Source: UBA9214 sp964443845
GTDB taxonomy: Bacteria > Pseudomonadota > Gammaproteobacteria > UBA9214
Direction: 5' to 3'
NCBI GenBank assembly: GCA_964443845.1
Contig: CAYUFA010000002.1
Span: 48,975 to 112,974 of the forward strand
DNA length: 64,000 nt
Shown here: positions 34,040 through 41,903 of the stretch, piece by piece
Layout of the letters: each line of letters starts with the position of its first letter
Numbering within the stretch: position 1 is the first letter of the stretch
Program-made: the position numbers and the translations under genes
Notes under the pieces: generated by a model
Seen by the model: only the letters and a program-made list of their open reading frames with translations
What the model was told of the DNA's origin: nothing
The model's database searches: none

Positions 34040-34426
34040 ATGCTGGACCTGAGTCCCGAGATCGTGTGCATGATCATCACCAGGGCGCGTGAGTTTCATG
34101 CCAAGGAGGATGTCGTCCTCCCCGAGGAGCCGGACAATCCGTCCGGTGACTGGGCACGGCAGGTGCTGGCCGACCACGAGGACGACCTGAGCCTGCAGGA
34201 AATCGTTGAGACCATCAACGGCCTGGAGCCGGATCAGCAGATGAACCTGGTGGCGCTGATGTGGATCGGCCGCGGCGATTACGACGCCGCCGAATGGGAA
34301 GACGCACTGGAACTGGCCGGCGAACTGTGGACCACGCACACGGCGCAATATCTGCTGGCCAGGCCACTGGTTGCGGACTACCTGGAGGAGGGGCTGGTCA
34401 GCCTGGGGTATTCCTGCGAGGACTAG
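34040..34426 (+). CDS. DUF3775 domain protein
   Basis: A 128-residue acidic cytoplasmic protein that matches the DUF3775 pattern: start MLDLSPEIVCMIITRAREFH, a central NPSGDWARQVLADHEDD, then LEPDQQMNLVALMWIGRGDY and a C-terminal helical part. The biochemical role of the family is unknown. The ATG at 34040 has a GGAGGAAG ribosome binding site. It is followed by a convergent PEBP gene. Confidence 0.8.
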   Translation: MLDLSPEIVCMIITRAREFHAKEDVVLPEEPDNPSGDWARQVLADHEDDLSLQEIVETINGLEPDQQMNLVALMWIGRGDYDAAEWEDALELAGELWTTHTAQYLLARPLVADYLEEGLVSLGYSCED

Positions 34427-34484
34427 CCGGCAAGACCCGGTACACATCCCTGACCGGTCCGGCGCCTGTCCATCGGCACACCCT

Positions 34485-34961
34485 TCAACGGATTGTTTCG
34501 TAGGTGCCGACCAGCGTCGCCTGTTCAATCACATGGCCGCGCATTGCTGCCTCGATGCTGGTCTTGGCCGGCTTGTGCATCGATCGCAACTGCGTGTCCA
34601 GGGCGTAAAGCTTGTGGAAGTACCGGTGGCGGCCGACCGGCGGGCAGGGGCCGCCGTAACCGGTGCGCCGCCAGTCGTTGATGCCTTCGCCGGTGCCGGC
34701 GGGCAGGGATGACGAAAGTATTCCTTCGGGAAGGCCCGTGCAGTCTGCCGGCAGGTTGTACAGTACCCAGTGTACCCAGGTCATGCGCGGTGCCTGTGGA
34801 TCCGGGGCATCCGGATCGTCGACGATCAGCACCAGGCTCTGCGTGCCAGCGGGTATTCCGCGCCAGTCCAGCGGCGGTGATACGTCAGCGCCCTGGCAGG
34901 TGTATTCGGTCGGGATGGTACCCCCGTCGGCAAAGGCCGGGGATTCAATAACCAGTGGCAT
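34485..34961 (-). CDS. YbhB/YbcL-family PEBP-like protein
   Basis: A 158-residue protein of the phosphatidylethanolamine-binding (Raf kinase inhibitor-like) family. The conserved ligand-pocket segments are DVSPPLDWRGIPAGTQSLVL, IVDDPDAPDP and WVHWVLYNLP, with GGPCPPVGRHRYFHKLYAL near the C-terminus. The function in bacteria is not settled. The ATG at 34961 has an ideal AAGGAGGA ribosome binding site. No signal peptide is seen, so it should be cytoplasmic like YbhB. Confidence 0.92.
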   Translation of the reverse strand: MPLVIESPAFADGGTIPTEYTCQGADVSPPLDWRGIPAGTQSLVLIVDDPDAPDPQAPRMTWVHWVLYNLPADCTGLPEGILSSSLPAGTGEGINDWRRTGYGGPCPPVGRHRYFHKLYALDTQLRSMHKPAKTSIEAAMRGHVIEQATLVGTYETIR

Positions 34962-35285
34962 CGTGTGTCCTCCTTGTCTGCCAGCAAAACCCGCGCGGGC
35001 GGTCGGTACCGTTCCGGGCGGGATGGTCCATGCGGCACGGATCAGGATCCGTGCACGGGTTTTCCGGCTGGTGGATTGCCGCACTGCACACGCCGCGTCC
35101 GTTTGCAGTCTCCAGCCCGATCCCTGTGCGTAATAATGACTGATGGCGCGGGGCTGTCAACCGACGGTTTCGGGCCGTCGGAGGTTTTGATTTTTATCAA
35201 ACCGTTCCCGCAAGGGTGGAGGATAATGTCTTGTCCGGGTGGCCGGCTGCCGGCACGGGATTCGTGCCGGTAATACGGAGTCGTG
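34962..35285. other. 324-bp intergenic region with hairpin and FNR-type promoter
   Basis: The region between the PEBP start and the CBS pseudogene has no credible gene. It holds an inverted repeat CCGACGG-N7-CCGTCGG at 35161-35181 and, directly after it, an FNR-type operator and -10 element (listed separately). Confidence 0.7.
35187..35227 (+). promoter_or_regulatory. FNR/Anr-type class II promoter
   Basis: TTGATTTTTATCAA at 35187-35200 is a perfect match to the FNR consensus TTGATNNNNATCAA. A -10-like GATAAT follows at 35222-35227, placing the operator centre close to -41 of the inferred start point near 35234, the activating class II position. The next reading frame is the CBS-domain gene whose first codon is at 35286. 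Oxygen-responsive activation is inferred. Confidence 0.75.
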
Positions 35286-35670
35286 ATGTCCAGCGGAGAC
35301 TTGTGTAATCGTGAGGCAGTGCGGATCGAGCCGGATTGCCTCGATCCGCGCGGCTGTCCGGCTGCTGCGCGATACCCACGTCGGCGATCTCGTGGCCGGG
35401 GAACCGCGCGGTCGGCAGCATGTCCCGGTCAGCGAGGGGACGCGCACACCACTGATCAGCACCCGTGCAGACGAGGACCTGATCGATGTCGTCGAGCGCA
35501 AGCGCGCAGCGGGTGTACGCCGTATACCGGTGGTGAATGCACAGGGCGGGCTGGAAGGCATCCTTGCGATGGATGACGTTCTGGAATCCGTGGCCGGGCA
35601 GACTCGATCCTTGCCCGGCCGGGTCAGGACCGGACAGCAGCGGGAACGTGTGCGCAGCCAGGGCCATTGA
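35286..35670 (+). pseudogene. Frameshifted, internally deleted CBS-domain protein gene
   Basis: The first 17 codons from ATG 35286 read MSSGDLCNREAVRIEPD, the usual start of a tandem CBS-domain protein. The following conserved segment ASIRAAVRLLRDTHVGDLV is only found one base out of frame, so a single-base insertion near 35337 breaks the gene. Later the expected GIVTDRD to VGDIM segment of about 30 residues is missing, and the second CBS core (ADEDLIDVVERKRAAGVRRI, PVVNAQGGLEGILAMDDVL) resumes. CBS pairs bind adenine nucleotides. The FNR-type promoter upstream is intact. A sequencing error could explain the frameshift but not the deletion. Confidence 0.75.
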
Positions 35671-35786
35671 GTCGTGTTGCGGAACGGTACCTGCGGGAGG
35701 CGGTGCAGGATCTTTTTGCGGTTCTGCCGCGGCTGGCAGCGTTACAATGGCCTGATACCGGATTCCGGTAGGCACAGGTGACGGGA

Positions 35787-36263
35787 ATGGCACGCGAAGC
35801 CGGCAATCATGGCACTCTCCTGGCAAAGGCGGAACACTATATCTACCTGGCCGCCGGCTACATCCTGGTCGTGGCGGCGGCCGGGATTCTGGTCGTGGCC
35901 GTGGTGGAAGTGGCCGAGCCGGTCCTTGCACACCGCTACACCGAGGCCATCATTCACCTGCTGGACCGTGTGTTGCTGGCACTGATGCTTGCCGAGATCA
36001 TTTATACCGTCGGACGTATCGTACAGACCCAGCAACTCGAGACGGAGCCGTTCCTCATCGTCGGCATTATCGCCGCACTGCGGCGCATCCTGATCCTCAC
36101 CGCGGAAGGGGCTTCGCACGTGGACCTGCATGATCCCCGTTTCCTCGGCACACTGGCCGAGCTGGGTCTGCTGGCATTGATCATCCTGCTGCTGGTGTGG
36201 GCGATCTATTTGCTGAGAAAGGCGCCGGTAACCACCGGTGCGGAGCAAGCGCCGATCGACTGA
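35787..36263 (+). CDS. PsiE-family inner-membrane protein
   Basis: A 158-residue membrane protein with four hydrophobic segments (about residues 20-43, 52-72, 84-104 and 126-147). The loop between helices 2 and 3 contains AEIIYTVGRIVQTQQLETEP followed by FLIVGIIAALRRILILTAEG, the signature of the phosphate-starvation-inducible PsiE family. A GTG at 35778 could add three residues. The molecular function of the family is unknown. It stands alone between the CBS pseudogene and pcm. Confidence 0.8.
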   Translation: MAREAGNHGTLLAKAEHYIYLAAGYILVVAAAGILVVAVVEVAEPVLAHRYTEAIIHLLDRVLLALMLAEIIYTVGRIVQTQQLETEPFLIVGIIAALRRILILTAEGASHVDLHDPRFLGTLAELGLLALIILLLVWAIYLLRKAPVTTGAEQAPID

Positions 36264-36398
36264 CCCGGGAGCAGTCGGTGGCAGACAGGGCCGGGTCCGG
36301 TTGCCGTCAACCGCATCATCTGGTCGGGAGCAGGTCATGCCGCACGCAGCAGAAACGGAGCAGTGCCGATCCCTGATCGCCCGGGGGTGGACCTCGCA

Positions 36399-37073
36399 AT
36401 GAAGCCGCAACAACGCATGCTGCGCGATATCGAACGCGAAGTGGAATATACGCGTCAGCTGATCGGCAAGGATGCGTTCGACCCGCGCGTCATGGACGCC
36501 GTTCAACAGGTGCCACGCCACGAATTCGTGCCCGCGGACCTGCGTGAACTGGCGTACGACAACGGCCCGCTGCCGATCGGCGCGGGCCAGACCATCTCGC
36601 AGCCCTATATCGTGGCCCTGATGACCGATCTGCTGGCACCGCAGGCGGAAGATGTGGTGCTGGAAGTCGGTACCGGGTCCGGCTACCAGGCGGCGATCCT
36701 GTCCCGGCTGGTCCGGCAGGTCTACAGCATCGAGATCGTCGACACGCTGGCCGGTGCGGCGCGCGAGCGTCTGCAACGCCTGGGCTATCGCAACGTCGAG
36801 GTGCGGGCGGCCGACGGCTATCACGGCTGGCCGGAGCATGCCCCGTTCGACGGCATCATCATCACCGCGGCGGTACCGGGCATCCCCGAGCCCCTGATTG
36901 ACCAGCTCAGGCCCGGCGGGCGGCTGGTGACCCCGGTCGGGCAGCCCCACGCTCCGCAGGAACTCATCCTGCTGGAAAAGGCGCTGGACGGGCACGTACA
37001 CAGGAAGGATGTGCTCGGCGTGGCCTTCGTGCCGCTGACACGCAAGGGGCCCGCGAGCGAGTCGCCACACTGA
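36399..37073 (+). CDS. pcm: Protein-L-isoaspartate O-methyltransferase
   Basis: A 224-residue repair enzyme that methylates isoaspartyl residues using SAM. Visible motifs are RHEFVPADLRELAYDNGPLP, the substrate loop IGAGQTISQPYIVALM, the SAM motif I VLEVGTGSGYQAAILS and the post-motif FDGIIITAAVPGIPEPL. A GTG at 36363 would add 12 residues; the ATG at 36399 is preferred because the family normally begins near MLRDIE. It does not sit next to surE or rpoS as in E. coli. Confidence 0.93.
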   Translation: MKPQQRMLRDIEREVEYTRQLIGKDAFDPRVMDAVQQVPRHEFVPADLRELAYDNGPLPIGAGQTISQPYIVALMTDLLAPQAEDVVLEVGTGSGYQAAILSRLVRQVYSIEIVDTLAGAARERLQRLGYRNVEVRAADGYHGWPEHAPFDGIIITAAVPGIPEPLIDQLRPGGRLVTPVGQPHAPQELILLEKALDGHVHRKDVLGVAFVPLTRKGPASESPH

Positions 37074-37125
37074 GGTGCCGGGCGCAACGGCCTGGCAAGA
37101 CCGTACGGATGCATGATGTGGGTCA

Positions 37126-37155
37126 TTGCACCCCTCGCCGGCAAGGTCCTATGCT
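37126..37155 (+). promoter_or_regulatory. Sigma-70-like promoter of the DksA/TraR gene
   Basis: TTGCAC (37126-37131), an 18-bp spacer and TATGCT (37150-37155) form a plausible housekeeping promoter. The inferred start point lies about 25 bp before the ATG at 37187, which has an ACGGAGGCG ribosome binding site. Confidence 0.5.
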
Positions 37156-37186
37156 ACTCGGGTAGCGGTGCGCTACGGAGGCGAAC

Positions 37187-37576
37187 ATGCTGACACGGCA
37201 CCACATCGAGGTTTTGCGGAAGGCTCTGAAACGACGGTTTCTCGAGGTGCACGAGGAAATCCGCCAGGCGCTGCTGGAGTCCGACGAGCAGAGCTACATC
37301 GAACTCGCCGGCCGGGTGCGCGACCGGGAGGATTCTTCGGTGGCCGATCTGCTGGTTGACGTGACGCTGGCAGAAGTGGATCGACTGGTTAGCGAGATCC
37401 GCGACATCGACGCGGCCCTGCTGCGGATGGCCGACGGCAGCTATGGCGTCTGCCTGGATTGCGGTGAGGACATCGAGGTGCCGCGGCTGGAGGCGTCGCC
37501 GACGGCGCAGCGCTGCCGGCCCTGCCAGGCGCGCCACGAGAGCCTGACCGCCTCGACACGCGGTCCTTCTCTCTGA
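37187..37576 (+). CDS. DksA/TraR-family zinc-finger protein
   Basis: A 129-residue protein with an N-terminal helical hairpin and a C-terminal four-cysteine zinc finger (CLDC, 17 residues, CRPC; context GSYGVCLDCGEDIEVPRLEA). The coiled-coil tip has DRED/DLLVD acidic residues like DksA-family secondary-channel binders, but it is shorter than DksA (151) and has no close match to its tip motif. Binding to RNA polymerase is possible but unproven. Confidence 0.87.
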   Translation: MLTRHHIEVLRKALKRRFLEVHEEIRQALLESDEQSYIELAGRVRDREDSSVADLLVDVTLAEVDRLVSEIRDIDAALLRMADGSYGVCLDCGEDIEVPRLEASPTAQRCRPCQARHESLTASTRGPSL

Positions 37577-37791
37577 AACCTGCACGCCCTTCAGTGCCGG
37601 CTGTGCGCTAGCTGCCCCGCCGTCGCCGACGGCAAGGCAGGGCAGCCTGCAAGTTCGCGCAAGGCATCCACGCGGAGTGAACAGTGGCATTCCGTCGCCG
37701 CCTTCCTGCCCGGCGGTTGCCCGCATCCACCCGCCAGGCGGGCGCTGCGCGCGGCGGCAATATTGCCACAGGATGCGGAGCGGATAACGCC

Positions 37792-38292
37792 ATGCCCGGA
37801 TGCAGTGCCGGACTGTTGATCTACCGTCTGCGTGAATCCGGACCGGAAGTGTTTCTGGTTCACCCCGGCGGGCCGTTCTGGGCTCACCGCGACGAACACG
37901 CCTGGTCGCTCCCCAAAGGGGAATATACCGCTGAGGAAGAGCCGCTGGACGCGGCCTGCAGGGAATTCCGGGAAGAAACCGGTTTCGACGTGCCTGCCGG
38001 GATACCGGTTGAACTCAAACCACTCCGACAACCGCGCGGGAAAGTCATCAGCGCATGGGCGCTCGAGGGGGATGTCGACGCGACTGCGCTCTGCAGCAAC
38101 CTGTTTAGCATGGAATGGCCGCCGAAGTCCGGCCGGCAGGCGCAATTTCCCGAGGTCGACCGGGGCGAATGGTTCGGCCTGGTGCAGGCCCGCATCAAGA
38201 TCACTCCGGGGCAGGCCGGTTTTCTGCAGCAGCTCGAGGCGCTGCTCAACGCCGGCCGGTCGGGTCGAAACCACGCAGGCCAGCAGGACTGA
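37792..38292 (+). CDS. Nudix hydrolase
   Basis: A 166-residue Nudix protein. The Nudix box G-x5-E-x7-REUxEExGU is intact as G-EYTAE-E-EPLDAAC-REFREETGF at about residues 43-65. The start SAGLLIYRLRESGPEVFLVH and the HAWSLPKGEY segment resemble NTP-PPase or diadenosine-polyphosphate-type Nudix enzymes (YjhB/NUDT2-like). The exact substrate cannot be read. The ATG at 37792 follows GGAGCGG. Confidence 0.88.
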   Translation: MPGCSAGLLIYRLRESGPEVFLVHPGGPFWAHRDEHAWSLPKGEYTAEEEPLDAACREFREETGFDVPAGIPVELKPLRQPRGKVISAWALEGDVDATALCSNLFSMEWPPKSGRQAQFPEVDRGEWFGLVQARIKITPGQAGFLQQLEALLNAGRSGRNHAGQQD

Positions 38293-38636
38293 CGCAGTGG
38301 CTGCCCTGACAGCGCAGGCTGGGCTGAACATCGTGCAGCCCGACGTGATGGCGATGCATCCGCTGGACTTCGCTCCGCCGAACCTGCGCTTCTGTCTCGC
38401 GCATGCAATGCGCTCCGGCTCCGTGGTGCGCACGGCGCACCCGTCGGTCGCCTGGTTTTACTGCCGTGTGCTTCCGTGGCTATCGTCACGTGCAGCCAGA
38501 CCAGCGTCATTGCCCGGACCACGAGGGTGAAGGTTGCGGCGGGATGAAGCAATTTCCGGACGACGGAACCGGCTTCACGAGATGGCCGCGGCGCTGCGCG
38601 CCCCGCAATGACGGGGAATACGGCAGGTCAGCCGGA
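38293..38636. other. 344-bp intergenic region with a dispersed palindromic repeat
   Basis: No credible gene lies between the convergent Nudix and SCO genes. Its main content is the repeat listed at 38505-38616. Confidence 0.6.
38505..38616. repeat. Dispersed REP-like palindromic repeat (CGTCATTGC ... GCAATGACG)
   Basis: CGTCATTGC at 38505-38513 and GCAATGACG at 38605-38613 form inverted ends of an element of about 110 bp with internal GAAGCAAT and GCGCTGCGCGCC segments. This matches a mobile palindromic repeat type seen in many proteobacterial intergenic regions. It lies at a convergent gene end. Confidence 0.55.
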
Positions 38637-39257
38637 TCAGGCCCCGGATTGCAGGAGACGTTCCAGGTCGGCGGTGATGACCAGGGCGTTGTCACCGGGA
38701 CCGGCCAGAAGCCGGACCTTGCCCTGGCGGTCGAACACGTAGATGGCGCTGCTGTGGGAGACCTCGTAGTTGCCGTGGGCATCGGGCTTGCCGTAGCCGT
38801 AGGTGACCCGGTAGCGCTTGGTGAGCGCCTTCAGCTCGGTGTCGCTGCCACGCAAGCCGACGACCTGTGGCCCGAACGCCGCTGCGTAGGTTTTGAGTTG
38901 CGCCAGGGTGTCACGCGCCGGGTCCACGCTTACGAACAGAACCCGAACCTGTGCCGCGTCGTTTCCCAGTGCGGCCACCGCACGCCCCAGCAAGGACAGC
39001 GTGGTGGGACAGACGTCCGGACAATGCGTGTAGCCGAAATAGAGCAGTACCACCTTGCCGCGGAAGTCCTTGCCGTGCACCGTCGCACCGTTGCCTGCAT
39101 CGGTGAGCGTGAAATCCAGTGGCGGCATGAGCCCGGAGATGTCTTTCAGGCCCCACGGCGTCTGGCTCCGGCTGCAGGCTGCCAGCAGGCCCGCCACTAC
39201 CAGAAGCGCAAGTCGCATACCCGGTAGGAGGGGTGCGAGCGCGCGGCGCAGCCTCAT
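38637..39257 (-). CDS. SCO1/SenC copper chaperone
   Basis: A 206-residue membrane-anchored thioredoxin-fold protein that delivers copper to the CuA site of cytochrome c oxidase. The copper ligands are C79 and C83 in THCPDVCP and H168 in YEVSHSSAIYV. A lipobox-like LLAAC (C28) in the N-terminal hydrophobic segment suggests a lipoprotein. The ATG overlaps the PCuAC gene stop by 4 bp (ATGA); a second ATG at 39218 is possible. Confidence 0.93.
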   Translation of the reverse strand: MRLRRALAPLLPGMRLALLVVAGLLAACSRSQTPWGLKDISGLMPPLDFTLTDAGNGATVHGKDFRGKVVLLYFGYTHCPDVCPTTLSLLGRAVAALGNDAAQVRVLFVSVDPARDTLAQLKTYAAAFGPQVVGLRGSDTELKALTKRYRVTYGYGKPDAHGNYEVSHSSAIYVFDRQGKVRLLAGPGDNALVITADLERLLQSGA

Positions 39258-39691
39258 TCGTCTTCTATCCCCACGACCCTGAAGCGGGTTGTGATTGTCT
39301 CTCCATTGCTGAAACGCAGGGTCAGCGGCACTGCCTGGCCCGTGCGCACGTCCTGTTTGCGCTGCATGAGCATCAGATGGTAGCCGCCCGGGGCGAACAC
39401 CACCGTCTGGGCCGGGTTCAGGGTGACGCGGTCGACGTGCTCCATGCGGCTCACGCCGGCATCCTCCACACTGCGATGCAGCATCGCCATCCCGAAGGCC
39501 GGACTGTCCGCGCCGACCAGGTACAGCGGTCCGGGTGCATGACTGGTGATGCGGAAATACCCGGCCATGGGCAGGTCACCCGGCAGCCAGCGTATGCGGG
39601 CCTGACTGACGGTCACCGGCGCTGGTCCGGCGGCCTGGGCGGACACGACAGCGGCCATCAGCATGAGTACGCAGAGCAGGAGCCGCTTCAT
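39254..39691 (-). CDS. Periplasmic copper chaperone PCu(A)C
   Basis: A 145-residue periplasmic protein. The signal peptide ends in SAQA (about residue 20). The Cu(I) site H-x10-M-x20-23-H-x-M is visible from MLHRSVEDAGVSRMEHV to GGYHLMLM, the hallmark of the PCu(A)C (DUF461) family that supplies copper to SCO proteins and the CuA centre. Overlaps of 4 bp on both sides tie it to ctaG-like and SCO genes. Confidence 0.93.
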   Translation of the reverse strand: MKRLLLCVLMLMAAVVSAQAAGPAPVTVSQARIRWLPGDLPMAGYFRITSHAPGPLYLVGADSPAFGMAMLHRSVEDAGVSRMEHVDRVTLNPAQTVVFAPGGYHLMLMQRKQDVRTGQAVPLTLRFSNGETITTRFRVVGIEDE

Positions 39692-40626
39692 GACGCGCCC
39701 CGCGACAGCGCGGTCCCGTCGTCCAGGCGCACGCCTGCATCGGCAACCGACTCGACGCGCGCACTGTGGTGCATCCACAGACGAATCACCAGCAGGATGG
39801 CGAGTACGCTCATCATGGCAGAGGGGATCCAGGTGATGATGCCTCCCGTCAGCTGATCATCCATGGGGCTGATCGGCCAGGCCCGGCCGCATACGCTGTA
39901 GACGTCGTACAGCACCGACTTGCTGAACGTGATGTGCGCGCCGAGGAAGATCTGGGGCAGCATGACGGCCCAGAGCATCAGGATGCGGGCCGGATAGCCC
40001 AGCGTGCCGTGTTCGTTGGGCGAGCGCGGGTCCAGCACCAGCCACCAGAACAGCAGGCCGTCGACCAGCATGCTCCAGTTCATCAGTTTGTAGCGGGTGA
40101 TACTGAGCATCGCATCGAAGTGGACGGATGGCGTCAACCACAAGAAGATCAACCCGACGAACAGCAGCGGGGAGACCAGCGGATTCTGCACCGCACGGTA
40201 CGCCAGCCGCAGCGGCCGGCTGCGCCACAGCGGTAACAGCACCTCGTCACGCAGACGCGCCGGCAGGCCCCAGCGCAGCACTTCGTGGGGGACGGCGAGC
40301 GCGATCAGGAACGGCCCGAGGTGATGCAGCACCAGGTGCTGGGCGCGGTGCACCCAGAACATGTGCTGGGAGAGATAATCCACGTACGTCTGCAGGACGC
40401 CATAGACCAGTCCGAGGCCGATGTAGAAGCTCAGAGAGCGCCACACGCCCGTTTTCAGTCCAGCGCGGCGGCGCTGCCGCAGGCCACGCCCGTACAGGCC
40501 CGCCGCGGCCACGCTGGCAACCAGTATGGTGGGCGAGAACTCCCACGGAGTGAGTATTGTGAGCAGCGGGGGCACCAGCGTGGGAATGGTAGCGAACGGC
40601 CAAAGGGGCGGAAAGGATATCGCCAC
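39688..40626 (-). CDS. CtaG-like (caa3-type) cytochrome oxidase assembly membrane protein
   Basis: About 312 residues with seven or so membrane segments. Family markers are HMFWVHRAQHLVLHHLGPFL, a segment around MLSITRYKLMNWSM and LDPRSPNEHGTLGYPARI, which define the caa3_CtaG family linked to copper insertion into oxidase. The GTG at 40626 is a best guess because no ATG with a good ribosome binding site precedes the first helix; a GTG further in is also possible. It overlaps the PCuAC start by 4 bp. Confidence 0.88.
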   Translation of the reverse strand: MAISFPPLWPFATIPTLVPPLLTILTPWEFSPTILVASVAAAGLYGRGLRQRRRAGLKTGVWRSLSFYIGLGLVYGVLQTYVDYLSQHMFWVHRAQHLVLHHLGPFLIALAVPHEVLRWGLPARLRDEVLLPLWRSRPLRLAYRAVQNPLVSPLLFVGLIFLWLTPSVHFDAMLSITRYKLMNWSMLVDGLLFWWLVLDPRSPNEHGTLGYPARILMLWAVMLPQIFLGAHITFSKSVLYDVYSVCGRAWPISPMDDQLTGGIITWIPSAMMSVLAILLVIRLWMHHSARVESVADAGVRLDDGTALSRGAS

Positions 40627-41036
40627 TCCCTGGCCGGAATCAACCCACGTCCCAGGCACCCGGGAACGTTCCCCTGCAAACGCAGGGTTACCTGGCGGGT
40701 GGCGCTGCCGGCGCGTCGGGAGCCTGCCGGAAACGGCGGCTCGCCTCAGGGCGGTGAGACTGCAGGAAGTTCCCGGTTCGCTATCCCGCGCCGGGATACC
40801 CCGCCAGCCCCGGGAGGCCGGCAGCCGGGCGATGGGCGGCCGGTGCACCCCGGGTGCCGTCCCGCAGCGGCGGAAAAGGCGCAAGAATCGAAAGGCTTCC
40901 TGCGCGTCGATCCGGCACGTGGCGACAGCACCTGGCCCGGGCCGGTGCCCGCGTCCAGCCAGGTGAGGGCAGGCCGGCAAGTCGCTGGAGCTTGACCGGT
41001 CCTGCGTAGCGCCTGCCAATCGGGAGATCGAATCCA
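40627..41036. other. Intergenic region upstream of ctaG
   Basis: About 410 bp with no convincing gene. A short perfect hairpin CCCTGC-AAAC-GCAGGG lies at 40672-40687, about 46 bp before the ctaG-like start. No copper-responsive operator was recognised. It separates the SCO/PCuAC/CtaG unit from the exbD gene on the same strand, with an apparently decayed plus-strand frame between. Confidence 0.5.
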
Positions 41037-41458
41037 TGGTCCTGAACCCAGGTCTCGCCCGGTGCGGGGTTGTCCGTTGTGCGGTGTGGCTGGTGTTCCA
41101 GGGCGACAGTATCGCCGGCGCGGTCCTGACCCGGCGCAGCTGTGACGGCGACTACAGCCGGAATGGCGCCTAGGCCGCCTTCGACCGCACGCACACCGGG
41201 GAACTCGACGAGACGGCCCGGCGGTGGCTCAAGCTGCGCGTCGGTATGTCGAAACGCGGGATCGGCGCCCTGGTCGGTGCCCCGACGCAGGTCATCAGCT
41301 CGAACCTGAGCGGCTGGCTTTACGAGTACGGTCATGGCCGCATCCGGCTCGATGACCACGAACGCCTGCAGTTCTGGCAGCTGCGGGAACTGCCGTCCGT
41401 ATTCGAACAGCGTCGCGCCGGCACGGGCCGGCAGATGCCGGGATGCCGCGTCGACTGA
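41037..41458 (+). pseudogene. Hypothetical reading frame interrupted by an in-frame TAG
   Basis: A frame from ATG 41037 encodes about 45 residues, then TAG at 41172-41174, then continues in the same frame for 94 codons (AAFDRTHTGELDETARRWLK, later RIRLDDHERLQFWQLRELPS) to a TGA at 41456-41458. The downstream part has normal codon use. An internal ATG at 41246 could allow a 70-residue protein. I recognise no family. A broken gene is the simplest reading. Confidence 0.4.
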
Positions 41459-41468
41459 CCGGTCCGGA

Positions 41469-41888
41469 TTACCGGGTAGCCGGGTCGGTGATGAAGCCGA
41501 TGCGCTCGATCCCGGCGCGGGCCGCGAGCGACATCACCTGCGCCACGTACTCATAGTGGGCCAGGCGATCGCCGTGGATATGCAGTTCCGGCGGGTCCTG
41601 TGTTGCTGCTGCCGCGGTCAGTTCCGCAGCCAGGTCTTCCGGCGTAACCGCCGTGCCGTCCCGGATCAGTGTGCCGTCCTGGCGGATGTCGACCTCGATC
41701 GGAACGGTTTTCTGCTGGCTGGCGCTGCTCGCGGCCCTGGGCAGATCGATCTTCACGCTGTGAGTGAACAACGGGGCGGTAATAATGAACAGCACCAGTA
41801 ACACCAGCATCACGTCCACCATTGGTACCATATTGATTTCCGCCAGCGGGGCCTGGTGGCGGCGTGCGTCGAAGCTTCCCATTGCCAT
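41469..41888 (-). CDS. exbD: ExbD-like biopolymer transport protein
   Basis: A 139-residue bitopic protein with one membrane segment (about 21-41, MVDVMLVLLVLFIITAP) that contains the proton-carrying D25, equal to D25 of E. coli ExbD, and a periplasmic domain with LHIHGDRLAHYEYVAQVMSL. Together with ExbB it converts proton motive force into TonB motion. It lies 15 bp after exbB. Confidence 0.92.
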   Translation of the reverse strand: MAMGSFDARRHQAPLAEINMVPMVDVMLVLLVLFIITAPLFTHSVKIDLPRAASSASQQKTVPIEVDIRQDGTLIRDGTAVTPEDLAAELTAAAATQDPPELHIHGDRLAHYEYVAQVMSLAARAGIERIGFITDPATR

Positions 41889-41903
41889 GCGCTGGTTCTC
41901 CCC

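Noticed and set aside
40627..41037. N-terminal extension of the CtaG-like protein up to 41037
   Set aside because: The extra 137 residues are Arg/Pro/Ser-rich with no membrane segments or family match, while the family N-terminus starts near 40626.
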